From assembly GCF_003065365.1 (NCBI RefSeq), contig NZ_CP023276.1, positions 992,001 through 1,056,000 of the forward strand: 64,000 nucleotides of DNA. The letters are read 5' to 3'. The position numbers and the translations under genes were made by a program. Source of the stretch: Polynucleobacter difficilis. GTDB taxonomy: Bacteria > Pseudomonadota > Gammaproteobacteria > Burkholderiales > Burkholderiaceae. The notes below the pieces were generated by a model. It saw only the letters and a program-made list of their open reading frames with translations. It had not been told where the DNA came from and did not search any database. Below, piece by piece: positions 49,984-59,276 of the stretch; the first letter of the stretch is position 1; every line of letters starts with the position of its first letter.

Positions 49984-50784
49984 TCACTGCTTCCCCACTT
50001 CAACTATTCGGGGAGTAAGGCCCATTGCCTTGATTTTCTTTTCAGCAGCCTCGGCTGTTTCTTTATCTGAAAATGGGCCAGCACGTAGGGCAAGGAGTTT
50101 TGAGCCGTCTGCGCCAGTGCGATTTAAAACGTAATTCGGAATCTTTTGCTCTTTGAGTTTTGCAATCCAACCATTCGCGCGTTCTTCCGATGCAAAGGCG
50201 CCAATTTGAATCACAAACTTCCCAGTGCTACTTGCAGCAGCGCTGGCGGTATCCGGCGTAGCTGACTTAGCTGCAACAACAATTTCTTCGCCGGCAGCTA
50301 GGCCCATGGTTTTGTCCGCTGAACTGGGCGCAACTGCTTTTGCAGGGGCAGACGGCGTTGCTTTGCTCGATTCTTTCGCATCCATTGCGGGCGCAGGTGC
50401 AGCTGCGGCCGGCACGACTGGTTTTATTGTGGCTTTGGCTTCTTCGGATTTTGGCTCAGCAGACGCTGACGGAGTTGGTTGCGGCGAAACCACCGCTGGC
50501 AGATTACTAACGATGGTTATCGCAATGTCATTGCTAACCGACTTTGGTTTGCTATCCAAGACCCGAGGCAAAACAATAATTGCAATTAAAACCAATACCG
50601 CAGCGCCAATGAGGCGATGACGGGCACGTTGATGCTCAGGATCCTCAGTTAACACAGGATCATCGGCCGATGCACGCGAACTACGACTATTCAGTTTGGC
50701 GTCCGCACGCGATCGCGTCGACGAAGCACGCAACCCATCATCGGGTTGGGAATCGCGCTTAAAAAGCTGGGATAGACGAATCAT
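49984..50784 (-). CDS. SPOR-domain inner-membrane protein (DedD-like)
   Basis: A 266-residue protein with a cytoplasmic N-terminus rich in Arg and Ser, one transmembrane helix (about residues 58-75, RHRLIGAAVLVLIAIIVLP), a long Ala/Pro/Lys linker and a C-terminal SPOR domain (about 187-263; KFVIQIGAFASEERANGW and LLALRAGPFSDKETAEAA). SPOR domains bind denuded septal peptidoglycan, so it likely works at cell division. It lies between folC and cvpA, the place of dedD in E. coli. Confidence 0.92.
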   Translation of the reverse strand: MIRLSQLFKRDSQPDDGLRASSTRSRADAKLNSRSSRASADDPVLTEDPEHQRARHRLIGAAVLVLIAIIVLPRVLDSKPKSVSNDIAITIVSNLPAVVSPQPTPSASAEPKSEEAKATIKPVVPAAAAPAPAMDAKESSKATPSAPAKAVAPSSADKTMGLAAGEEIVVAAKSATPDTASAAASSTGKFVIQIGAFASEERANGWIAKLKEQKIPNYVLNRTGADGSKLLALRAGPFSDKETAEAAEKKIKAMGLTPRIVEVGKQ

Positions 50785-50787
50785 GGA

Positions 50788-52113
50788 TTAGTGCGCCTGG
50801 TTGTTTCGATAAGCCATTACGCCTGCGACAGTATAGAAAGAGCCGAATACCACTATTCTATCACCCTCCCCTGCGGATAAAAGCGCCTTTTGGTAGGCGT
50901 CTCCAGGGCTTGCAAAGGTCTGAATGCCGCCATCTACGCCCTGATCGGGCTTGACTCCACTGGCCTCTAAAAATCCAGCCAGTTCAGTTGCGCTTGCTGC
51001 CCTGCTGGTTGGTAGATCAGTGCAGAACCAGTGGTCGACTAGGCCTAGCATCGGACGTATGACACCATGAATGTCTTTGTCGGACATTGCGCCAAAAATG
51101 GCATAGGTATAGGGGTGATAACCCATCTTATCGAGGCCCTGCCCCAGAGTCGCGGCAGCATGGGGATTGTGCGCCACATCGAGCACAATCGTCGGCTGTC
51201 CCGGCAGAACCTGAAAACGACCCGGTAGCTCCACCATGGCAAATCCATTGCGTATATCTTGTGCGCTAACGGGTATGCGGTCACGCAAAGCACTTAAGGC
51301 TGCAATCACAGCAGAGGCATTGAGTAATTGATTAGCACCCCGCAACGCGGGATAGCCTAGGCCACTAAAGCGCTTGCCTCGTCCAGACCACGCCCATTGC
51401 TGTTTATCGCCTTGAAAGTTGTAATCCCTACCCATCAGCCAAAGATCACACCCCAAGGATTCTGCACGGGCGACTAAGCTATCCGGAGGCATTGGATCGC
51501 CGCAAACTGCAATCGCATTAGCGCGAAATACACCGGCCTTTTCTCGTGCAATTTTTTCTCGGGTATCACCTAAAAAAGCGGCATGATCAATATCAATACT
51601 GGTCACAATCGCGCAATCCGCATCTAAGATATTGATGGCATCCAAACGGCCGCCCATACCCACCTCCAAAATAACGGCATCTAATTTAGCCGCTGCAAAT
51701 AGACGCATGATGACGAGGGCCGTAAATTCAAAATAGGTCAGCGTGGGGGCATTGGGAAGACTGACCCTTGCCGCCTCCACTTCAGCAAAATGGACCAGTA
51801 GCTGGGCATCGGTGGCATTGACGCCATTGATGCGTGCGCGTTCATTGAATTGCAGCAAGTGAGGTGATGTGTGGCATCCCACGCGATAACCGGCTGCCAG
51901 CAAAATGCTCTCAAAAAAGGCGCAGGTGGAACCCTTACCGTTTGTTCCTGCCACCGTAATGATGGGGCAATCAAATTGAAGGTCAAGCGCTGCTTTAACC
52001 CGACTGATACGCTCAAGACCCATATCGATTCCAACCGGATGGGCCGTTTCGAGGTGACTAAGCCAGGCCTCGAGGCTAGAGAAGGAAATGGGATCTGGGC
52101 TTGATTCGCTCAA
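50788..52113 (-). CDS. folC: Dihydrofolate synthase / folylpolyglutamate synthase
   Basis: A 441-residue Mur-ligase-like enzyme with the ATP loop TVAGTNGKGSTCAFFES (about residues 53-69), the metal-site region MGGRLDAINILD and VLDVAHNPHAAATLGQGL. It adds glutamate to dihydropteroate and to folates. It lies 12 bases from accD on the same strand, the order accD-folC-dedD-cvpA-purF known from E. coli. Confidence 0.96.
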   Translation of the reverse strand: MSESSPDPISFSSLEAWLSHLETAHPVGIDMGLERISRVKAALDLQFDCPIITVAGTNGKGSTCAFFESILLAAGYRVGCHTSPHLLQFNERARINGVNATDAQLLVHFAEVEAARVSLPNAPTLTYFEFTALVIMRLFAAAKLDAVILEVGMGGRLDAINILDADCAIVTSIDIDHAAFLGDTREKIAREKAGVFRANAIAVCGDPMPPDSLVARAESLGCDLWLMGRDYNFQGDKQQWAWSGRGKRFSGLGYPALRGANQLLNASAVIAALSALRDRIPVSAQDIRNGFAMVELPGRFQVLPGQPTIVLDVAHNPHAAATLGQGLDKMGYHPYTYAIFGAMSDKDIHGVIRPMLGLVDHWFCTDLPTSRAASATELAGFLEASGVKPDQGVDGGIQTFASPGDAYQKALLSAGEGDRIVVFGSFYTVAGVMAYRNNQAH

Positions 52114-52125
52114 CGCTTTAATGGG

Positions 52126-53019
52126 CTAAGAGGATGAACCAACCGGGGCAGTAATCGACGGCTCTGGTAGTTTTTGTAAGAGCGCGAGTATGCGGGCAAT
52201 CTCAGCGCGCATATTACGGCGATCCACAATCATGTCAACGCCGCCCTTTTGCAATAAAAACTCGGAGCGCTGAAATCCCTCTGGCAATTTTTCACGAACG
52301 GTTTGCTCAATCACCCGTGGTCCAGCAAAGCCAATTAATGCTTTGGGCTCGGCCATGACCACATCGCCCATGAAAGCAAAGCTAGCTGAAATGCCGCCCA
52401 TGGTGGGATCAGTCAGAACGCTAATGTAAGGCAAGCCTGCTTTTGACAGCTTCGTTAACATCGAATTTGTTTTAGCCATTTGCAATAGAGAGAGAAGACT
52501 CTCTTGCATGCGCGCACCACCGGTTGCAGTAATGCAAATAAAGGCACATTTTTTATCAATCGCCTCTTGGGCGCCGCGGACAAAGCGCTCACCCACAACC
52601 GATCCCATCGAGCCACCCATGAATTGAAATTCGAAACAAGCGGTGACAACGGGAATCGACTCAATCTTTCCACCAAGAACCACCAACGCATCAGTTTCAC
52701 CCGATACGTCTACCGCCTCTTTAATGCGATCGGGGTATTTTTTGGAGTCCTTGAACTTCAGTGGATCAACCGGAAAGACATTGGCGCCAATTTCATATCG
52801 ACCCTTTGGATCGAGCAGGCTATCTAAGCGTTGGCGCGCACCGATACGCATATGATGACTGCATTTAGGACATACCGAAAGATTGGCTTCAATATCGGTA
52901 CTGTATAAAACGGCTTCGCATCCAGGGCACTTAACCCACAAGCCTTCAGGAACCGACTTGCGATTAGCGGGGTCAGTGTGCTGAATTTGCGGCGGAAGAA
53001 GTTTATCGATCCAGCTCAT
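52126..53019 (-). CDS. accD: Acetyl-CoA carboxylase carboxyltransferase subunit beta
   Basis: A 297-residue carboxyltransferase beta subunit for malonyl-CoA synthesis. The N-terminal zinc ribbon is formed by CPGC (near residue 31) and CPKC (near residue 53). The crotonase-like core follows with CITATGGARMQESLLSLLQMAK and TDPTMGGISASFAFMGDV. It starts 5 bases after the trpA stop, as is usual in Burkholderiales. Confidence 0.97.
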   Translation of the reverse strand: MSWIDKLLPPQIQHTDPANRKSVPEGLWVKCPGCEAVLYSTDIEANLSVCPKCSHHMRIGARQRLDSLLDPKGRYEIGANVFPVDPLKFKDSKKYPDRIKEAVDVSGETDALVVLGGKIESIPVVTACFEFQFMGGSMGSVVGERFVRGAQEAIDKKCAFICITATGGARMQESLLSLLQMAKTNSMLTKLSKAGLPYISVLTDPTMGGISASFAFMGDVVMAEPKALIGFAGPRVIEQTVREKLPEGFQRSEFLLQKGGVDMIVDRRNMRAEIARILALLQKLPEPSITAPVGSSS

Positions 53020-53024
53020 GTATT

Positions 53025-53822
53025 TTAGCTATCCAATGCAGTGCGAATCTCGCGTATGAAATATTCAAGCGATTGTACCGCCTCGCCCGGAGGCGCCTCT
53101 TCAAGCAAGCGAATGATGCGGCTACCAATCACCACGGCGTCAGCCGTATTGGAAACGGCCTTAGCACTGGCAGCATCATGAATACCAAAACCAACCGCAA
53201 TCGGTATTGGAGTGGCCGCTCGAATTTGCGGGATGATGCTCGCCACATCTTGGGTATTTAGATTATTGGCGCCAGTCACACCGCGCAATGAAACATAGTA
53301 AATATAGCCGGATGCTATTTTCGCGGCCTCTTTAATGCGCGTTGGCGATGAGGTTGGCGCTAATAGAAAAATCGGATCCACTCCAGCCGCGCGCATCTGC
53401 TGCGCAAAATAAACACACTCTTCCGGTGGGTAATCCACAATCAGTACCCCATCAACACCGGCTGCTTTGGCCTCGGCTGCAAAACGCGCAGCGCCCATTT
53501 GCTCGACTGGATTGGCATAACCCATGAGTACAACCGGCGTATTGGCATCGGTCTCCCGAAATGCTTTCACCATATCCAGGCAGTGCCGCAAGGTAACGCC
53601 CTGACTCAGCGCCCGTTCGGATGAACGCTGGATCACCGGACCATCGGCCATCGGATCCGAAAATGGCACGCCCAACTCAATCACGTTGGCGCCACCACGC
53701 ACCAGTGCATGCATGAGCGCAACCGTTAAGCCCGGCTCCGGATCGCCGGCAGTAATAAAAGGAACTAAACCTTTTTTACCGGCCTGTTTTAAATCGCTAA
53801 ATACCGCTGAAATTTTCGACAT
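53025..53822 (-). CDS. trpA: Tryptophan synthase alpha subunit
   Basis: A 265-residue TIM barrel that cleaves indole-3-glycerol phosphate to indole. Catalytic glutamate and aspartate lie in NVIELGVPFSDPMADGPVIQ (near residues 47 and 58). The phosphate site is in VGFGIHDAASAKA and VVIGSRIIRLLEE. It is 16 bases downstream of trpB; the two subunits form the channelled complex. Confidence 0.97.
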   Translation of the reverse strand: MSKISAVFSDLKQAGKKGLVPFITAGDPEPGLTVALMHALVRGGANVIELGVPFSDPMADGPVIQRSSERALSQGVTLRHCLDMVKAFRETDANTPVVLMGYANPVEQMGAARFAAEAKAAGVDGVLIVDYPPEECVYFAQQMRAAGVDPIFLLAPTSSPTRIKEAAKIASGYIYYVSLRGVTGANNLNTQDVASIIPQIRAATPIPIAVGFGIHDAASAKAVSNTADAVVIGSRIIRLLEEAPPGEAVQSLEYFIREIRTALDS

Positions 53823-53838
53823 AAATCCGATCTACCCC

Positions 53839-55032
53839 TTAACCTTCCGACCCGGTTGCTTGGGCAACGGTGTGCATGTCTTTGTCACCTCTACCAGACA
53901 AGTTCACCAAAATAGTTTTATCTTTTGGCAAGGTAGCGGCAAGTTTGCAAGCGTATGCAATCGCATGAGCGGACTCTAAGGCGGGAATGATGCCTTCAAT
54001 TTGGCAGCAATCATGAAATGCTTTGAGCGCTTCTTGATCGGTAATCGCCACATACTCAGCACGGCCAGAATCTTTCAGCCAAGCATGTTCAGGACCGACT
54101 CCTGGATAGTCCATGCCAGCAGATACCGAATGAGTCTCTGCAATTTGACCATTTTCATCTTGCAATAAATAGGTACGGTTGCCATGCAATACACCCGGCT
54201 TGCCGACGCACAATGCAGCCGAGTGCGCAGCGGTATTCAAACCATGACCAGCAGCTTCAACACCAACTAGCTTCACTTCGGGGTAATCGATGTAGGGATA
54301 AAAAATACCCATGGCATTCGATCCGCCGCCAACGCATGCCATGACATAGTCGGGTTGACGACCAATCATCTCCGGCATTTGCACTTTGCACTCTTCTCCA
54401 ATCACGCTCTGAAAGTCGCGAACCATCATCGGATATGGATGTGGGCCAGCAACGGTACCAATGATGTAGAAGGTATCTTCCACATTGGTGACCCAGTCAC
54501 GCATCGCCTCATTCAAGGCATCTTTTAAAGTTTTCGTGCCCGACTCCACTGGCACTACTTTGGCGCCCAAGAGCTTCATGCGAAAGACGTTTTGTGCCTG
54601 ACGTGCTACATCCACTGAGCCTTGATAGACGGTGCAGTCCAAACCAAAGCGCGCGCAAATGGTGGCGGTAGCAACACCATGCTGTCCTGCGCCCGTTTCT
54701 GCAATGATGCGCGGCTTACCCATGCGCTTGGCCAGCATGGCTTGCCCAATGACGTTGTTAATCTTGTGTGCGCCGGTATGATTTAAGTCTTCGCGCTTTA
54801 AATAAATCTGCGCGCCGCCCAGCATTTCACTCCAGCGTTTGGCGTGATACACGGGGGACGGACGACCAACAAAGTGCTTGAGCTCGTAATGAAACTCTTC
54901 AATGAATTCGGGGTCGTGCTGGTAGCGTGCGTATGCTTCTTTTAGCTCTTCCAGAGCAAACATGAGTGTCTCTGAAACGAAAACACCGCCGTAAGGGCCA
55001 AAGTGCCCGCGTGAATCCGGCTTATCGTACAT
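53839..55032 (-). CDS. trpB: Tryptophan synthase beta subunit
   Basis: A 397-residue PLP enzyme that joins indole and serine. The PLP lysine is in HTGAHKINN, and the phosphate loop GGGSNAMG is intact. The N-terminus YDKPDSRGHFGPYGGVFV is standard. It lies between trpF and trpA; no trpCDE or trpR is in the window, so the pathway is split. Confidence 0.98.
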   Translation of the reverse strand: MYDKPDSRGHFGPYGGVFVSETLMFALEELKEAYARYQHDPEFIEEFHYELKHFVGRPSPVYHAKRWSEMLGGAQIYLKREDLNHTGAHKINNVIGQAMLAKRMGKPRIIAETGAGQHGVATATICARFGLDCTVYQGSVDVARQAQNVFRMKLLGAKVVPVESGTKTLKDALNEAMRDWVTNVEDTFYIIGTVAGPHPYPMMVRDFQSVIGEECKVQMPEMIGRQPDYVMACVGGGSNAMGIFYPYIDYPEVKLVGVEAAGHGLNTAAHSAALCVGKPGVLHGNRTYLLQDENGQIAETHSVSAGMDYPGVGPEHAWLKDSGRAEYVAITDQEALKAFHDCCQIEGIIPALESAHAIAYACKLAATLPKDKTILVNLSGRGDKDMHTVAQATGSEG

Positions 55033-55052
55033 AGTTACCTCTTTTGATTGGG

Positions 55053-55730
55053 TTACCGCATTGGTTTCTTGGAATCGGCCAGTCGAACTGCCTCAATAAA
55101 CTGGGCCATTAAAACGGCATCTTTAATGCCTTTAGCGCTTTCAACGCCGCTCGAAATGTCCACGGCACAGGGTTGTAGGCGCGCAATTGCTTCGCCCACG
55201 TTGTGTGCGTTCAACCCACCACTCAAAACGACCCGAGGCGCGTTTGCGCTTACCCATGCTTCTGGAATCCATTGCCAATCAAAAGGAATGCCGCCCCCAC
55301 CATAGCCCTCAACCAGGGCGTCGAGCAAGAAACCGGCTGCTTGCCTATATTGTAGGGAAAAATCGGCGAAAGCGAAGCCCTCACCCACTCGGCCTGCCTT
55401 GATCCAAGGATCCCCAGCCGCTAAGCGCTGGCACTCTTCCGGACTCTCGTCCCCATGAAATTGCCAAAGCGTAATTGGCGCATAGGCTCGAATTGCCGCA
55501 AATTCAGCATCGGAGGCGTTTACAACGAGGCCGACGGCGTCCACCCCTGCTGGCAGGCGGGAAATGAGGCCGGCCGCATGCTGCGGACTGACTGCCCGTG
55601 GGCTGGGGGGATAAAACACAAACCCGAGCGCATCCACGCCAGAATTCACAGCAAAATCAACATCTTCCGGGCGTTTAAGGCCGCAAATCTTGATGCTGGT
55701 GCGGACCGGTGCGTAATGAAGTAATCCCAT
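55053..55730 (-). CDS. trpF: Phosphoribosylanthranilate isomerase
   Basis: A 225-residue TIM barrel of the tryptophan pathway. The active cysteine lies in IKICGLKRPED and the aspartate in PCAVDISSGVESAKGIKD; LSGGLNAHNV is the phosphate-binding strand. It follows truA by 2 bases and precedes trpB by 20. Confidence 0.96.
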   Translation of the reverse strand: MGLLHYAPVRTSIKICGLKRPEDVDFAVNSGVDALGFVFYPPSPRAVSPQHAAGLISRLPAGVDAVGLVVNASDAEFAAIRAYAPITLWQFHGDESPEECQRLAAGDPWIKAGRVGEGFAFADFSLQYRQAAGFLLDALVEGYGGGGIPFDWQWIPEAWVSANAPRVVLSGGLNAHNVGEAIARLQPCAVDISSGVESAKGIKDAVLMAQFIEAVRLADSKKPMR

Positions 55731-55732
55731 GG

Positions 55733-56608
55733 CTAAATCATAATCCGCTTCGGCTGTTCAGGAACAGGCTCCTGCAGCAAGGCAATGACCTCGGCCGGAA
55801 GCCATGAATGCTCCAGCCATGGCGCTGGAATCCGGTGCTCCGGCGGATACCCGACCCGAGCCAAATAGAGGCCATCCGGTGAAAACGTCGGCGCTGCCGA
55901 TTGACGGCTTTTTGCCTCTAATACTTCAGCCAACCAATCAGAAGGCTGCTTTCCTTGGCCGATGGCCAACAGACTGCCCACGAGATTGCGAACCATGTGG
56001 TGCAAAAAGGCATTGGCCCTAATCAAAATGTAGACCCAGGGCTTCTGATCCAAAATATGAATGGCATACACCGTTTTAATAGGCGTCTTGCTTTGGCACT
56101 CCGATGACCTAAAAGAGGAAAAGTCATGCTCTCCCAAAAGGCATTGGGCGGCCGTTTGCATCGCGGCGATATCAAGCCACTTATCCGCAGCTAGCATCAA
56201 ATAGCCAGCACGGGAGGCGACGGTCGGCGCGCGACACGGGCCCACGTGTAGGGCATACACGTAACTCCGTTCAAATGCAGAAAACCGCGCATCGAAGGAT
56301 GCATCGACGGGATGAGCCCAGTTCACCACAATATCGCTCGGCAGAAAACTATTAAGGCCGCGCACCCAAGACCAAGCATCACGCTCAACGCCGCAATCAA
56401 AATGGACTACCTGCCCAAGCGCATGGACTCCAGTATCAGTTCGCCCAGCAGCGGTAACGCGGATGGGATTGGTGCGCAATGGGGTATCGCCAATAAAGGC
56501 ATTAATGGCCTGCTCTACTTTATCTTGCACGGTGTTTTGACTGGGCTGAGTCTGCCACCCAACGAATCGGGTACCGTCGTACTGCAAACCCAGCGCAATG
56601 CGCGTCAT
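55733..56608 (-). CDS. truA: tRNA pseudouridine(38-40) synthase
   Basis: A 291-residue TruA. The catalytic aspartate is in AAGRTDTGVHALGQVVHFD, with ARFSAFERSYVYAL and AFLHHMVRNLVGSLLAIG as later family motifs. It modifies uridines in the tRNA anticodon arm. The fimV-truA-trpF order is well conserved in betaproteobacteria. Confidence 0.97.
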   Translation of the reverse strand: MTRIALGLQYDGTRFVGWQTQPSQNTVQDKVEQAINAFIGDTPLRTNPIRVTAAGRTDTGVHALGQVVHFDCGVERDAWSWVRGLNSFLPSDIVVNWAHPVDASFDARFSAFERSYVYALHVGPCRAPTVASRAGYLMLAADKWLDIAAMQTAAQCLLGEHDFSSFRSSECQSKTPIKTVYAIHILDQKPWVYILIRANAFLHHMVRNLVGSLLAIGQGKQPSDWLAEVLEAKSRQSAAPTFSPDGLYLARVGYPPEHRIPAPWLEHSWLPAEVIALLQEPVPEQPKRIMI

Positions 56609-56643
56609 CTACTGAATCCGGTAAACACGGGTTCGCATGCCAA

Positions 56644-58062
56644 TTAGCTACTTCGCTGATTGATTTCGGATAGCATGGCTTTGGCTTCCGCAACGAGGGA
56701 TGCATCTACTCCGTTGGAAGGTTCAAGGCTAAGCTGAACGATGTCATCCAAGCTCTGCTTAGCAGCAGCGAAGTCCTCAATCGTCATATAGGCTTTGGCA
56801 AGATTAAGTTTGACGCGCAATGCGTCATTCCGAATAGCCGGGTCGTTTTTATTCGGAGTTAAATTGAGATCAATGCCGGCGAATAAATTTTTCGCTCGCA
56901 CCGACATATCTTCTCTAGGTGATTCCAGATTTTCTTCGCCCCCTAGCGGTGCGGAGGCAAGTCCATCGGCATGAACCGGCGCACTGCGTTCCGATTGGCG
57001 GGCATGGCGCGCCATAAACCACAATAACAATCCCGTAGCTGCAATCAACCCGAACACAACCAAGACGGGAGCCCAGGCAGTATTCGCAGAATTGGACTCG
57101 GTCACCGATCCAGGCTTAGAGAGCGCCTTACCTGCGTCCAGTAATTTTTGTAAATCAGCAATGTTTTTTTCTAATTCAACAATGCGGCTGCGCGTTTGCT
57201 CCAGTATTTTTTCTTGGGCAACGATTTCTTCGGTATAGCGCCGTTGATCTGAATTGCTATCTGCACCAGGACCAATCGTTAAGCGATCTTTTGCGGCAGC
57301 GGGATCATTTACCGTCTTCGTTACATCGCCTGATTTAGTAGCGGCTGCTTTAGCCGGGGCACCATGAGACTCAGCCCAAGCTTGATTGGCCTTCTCAACA
57401 AACTGACTTGCTTCTGCAGGCGTAATGGATTGCAGCAAGGATTGGCTTGGCTTAACTAACTCAGCGCCGGCAGGCAAGCGATGAATGCTGCCACCCGCAA
57501 AGGCATCGGGATTGGCTTTATACAATGCCATGATGGTTTGATCTAGAGTAGCGCCATCCAGAAGCGGCGCCATCTGCGCCGCAATCTCGCTTAAGGTTTG
57601 ACCGGGTCGTACCGTGACTTGATTTGGGTCGCCCAAAAGTAAGGTGTAATTTTTAGTGAGCTGACCCGAGGGCCATTGCAAGGTAACCATCAGATCAATA
57701 AATGGATCTTGATTGAGCTGCGCCGAACTCATTGCTTTTGCTGTCTCGATCACAATCACATTACGATTACCATCCCGGCGATCAATCCGTAACTGTGGCT
57801 CAAGCTCCACGATCGCAGCAGAAATACCAAGGCGCTCGTAGTCAGCCTTACTCCCATTGATCACTTGCAAATTACTCAACTGCTCTTGATCTGCGACCGA
57901 TACACGCAGCGGAATTTCAGCGCGAATGGGCTGACCAGGCTGAGAGAGTACCCTGGGTGTACCTAATGAAATTGCACTAGCCGTTGCGCTCCAAGCAATG
58001 CAAATGCCGGCAATGACCCCCACTAGGCCATGCAATACACGAGCGGGGGCGGGCACATGCAT
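56644..58062 (-). CDS. fimV: FimV/HubP-family polar peptidoglycan-binding protein (short form)
   Basis: A 472-residue protein, short for the family. It has a signal peptide ending near TASA (residue 30), a FimV N-terminal domain (ISLGTPRVLSQPGQPIRAEIPL), a LysM-like segment (VRPGQTLSEIAAQMAP), a coiled coil (about 285-325), one transmembrane helix near residue 335, and a C-terminal helical domain typical of FimV. Such proteins organise the cell pole and type IV pili. I start at ATG 58062, two bases past the asd stop, rather than at 58119. Confidence 0.88.
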   Translation of the reverse strand: MHVPAPARVLHGLVGVIAGICIAWSATASAISLGTPRVLSQPGQPIRAEIPLRVSVADQEQLSNLQVINGSKADYERLGISAAIVELEPQLRIDRRDGNRNVIVIETAKAMSSAQLNQDPFIDLMVTLQWPSGQLTKNYTLLLGDPNQVTVRPGQTLSEIAAQMAPLLDGATLDQTIMALYKANPDAFAGGSIHRLPAGAELVKPSQSLLQSITPAEASQFVEKANQAWAESHGAPAKAAATKSGDVTKTVNDPAAAKDRLTIGPGADSNSDQRRYTEEIVAQEKILEQTRSRIVELEKNIADLQKLLDAGKALSKPGSVTESNSANTAWAPVLVVFGLIAATGLLLWFMARHARQSERSAPVHADGLASAPLGGEENLESPREDMSVRAKNLFAGIDLNLTPNKNDPAIRNDALRVKLNLAKAYMTIEDFAAAKQSLDDIVQLSLEPSNGVDASLVAEAKAMLSEINQRSS

Positions 58063-58064
58063 CT

Positions 58065-59240
58065 TTAGCGTTCCAACAAGATGCGTAGCATGCGCCGCAA
58101 CGGTTCGGCAGCGCCCCACAGCAGTTGATCGCCAACCGTAAAGGCGCCTAAGTATTCCGGCCCCATAGCCAACTTATGCAGTCGTCCAATGGGTACCGTT
58201 AAGGTACCGCTGATTTTGGCCGGTGATAGCTCGCGCTCGGTTACTTCACGCTCGTTGGGTACAACTTTGACCCAGGCATTGTCCTTCGCTAGCATGACTT
58301 CAATCTCAGCCAAGGGAATGTCTTTCTTGAGCTTAACAGTCAAGCCCTGAGAGTGGCAGCGCATGGCACCAACACGCACACAAATGCCATCAATCGGAAT
58401 ACTTCCCGGCGTTCTAAAAGGCGGACGACCTAGAATCTTGTTGCATTCTGCGCCGCCCTTCCACTCTTCTTTGGTCTGGCCATTTTCGACCGGGACATCA
58501 ATCCAAGGAATCAGGCTGCCAGCTAAGGCTGTATTACGGAAGTTCTTGGTTGGAAACTCAGCCGAGCGCATGGTTGCAGAGATCTTGCGATCAATATCCA
58601 AAATCCAGGAGGCCGGATCATTTAATTCGGTATTCACGCTATCCCGCAATGCGCCCATCTGCAACAGCAATTCACGCATGTTTTGCGCGCCAGCACCGGA
58701 GGCGGCTTGGTAGGTCATGGCACTAATCCATTCAACCAGATCAGCTTTCAGCAATCCACCCATGGCAATCATCATCAAGCTCACGGTGCAATTACCGCCA
58801 ATCCAATTCTTACCACCCGCAGCCAATGCACGATCAATCACGGGTCGATTGACTGGATCCAAAACGAGGACCGCATCATCATTCATGCGCAGTGCACTCG
58901 CAGCATCAATCCAATGACCCTGCCAACCCGCTGCTCGCAGCGCTGGAAAGATAGCCTTGGTATAGTCCCCGCCTTGGCAGGTCAAAATAATGTCACAACG
59001 GGCAAGCGCTTTAATGTCGTTGGCGTCTTGCAGCTTCGTTTCACTTTTGGTGATGTTGCGACCATTGATCGCAGGCACATCGCCGCCGGCATTGCTGGTA
59101 CTAAAAAATACCGGCTCGATTAAATCAAAGTCGCCCTCCGCCAACATGCGATCCATGAGGACGCTGCCCACCATGCCGCGCCAGCCGACTAAGCCAACCA
59201 GGGGAGCGTTTATAGAGTGTGATGTTTGATGTGTCGCCAT
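58065..59240 (-). CDS. asd: Aspartate-semialdehyde dehydrogenase
   Basis: A 391-residue NADPH enzyme for lysine, threonine and methionine synthesis. The N-terminal Rossmann loop is VGLVGWRGMVGSVLMDRM. The catalytic cysteine is in GGNCTVSLMMIAMGG and the histidine in VGAMRCHSQGLTV. Its length fits the long gammaproteobacterial-type Asd. It sits between leuB and fimV. Confidence 0.97.
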   Translation of the reverse strand: MATHQTSHSINAPLVGLVGWRGMVGSVLMDRMLAEGDFDLIEPVFFSTSNAGGDVPAINGRNITKSETKLQDANDIKALARCDIILTCQGGDYTKAIFPALRAAGWQGHWIDAASALRMNDDAVLVLDPVNRPVIDRALAAGGKNWIGGNCTVSLMMIAMGGLLKADLVEWISAMTYQAASGAGAQNMRELLLQMGALRDSVNTELNDPASWILDIDRKISATMRSAEFPTKNFRNTALAGSLIPWIDVPVENGQTKEEWKGGAECNKILGRPPFRTPGSIPIDGICVRVGAMRCHSQGLTVKLKKDIPLAEIEVMLAKDNAWVKVVPNEREVTERELSPAKISGTLTVPIGRLHKLAMGPEYLGAFTVGDQLLWGAAEPLRRMLRILLER

Positions 59241-59276
59241 AAAATTACGAATGCCTTACGTTCCTATATCAATGAA

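Noticed and set aside
50225..50620. Plus-strand alanine-rich frame of 131 codons
   Set aside because: It is the complement of the Ala/Pro/Lys linker in the SPOR protein, where repeated codons keep the other strand open.
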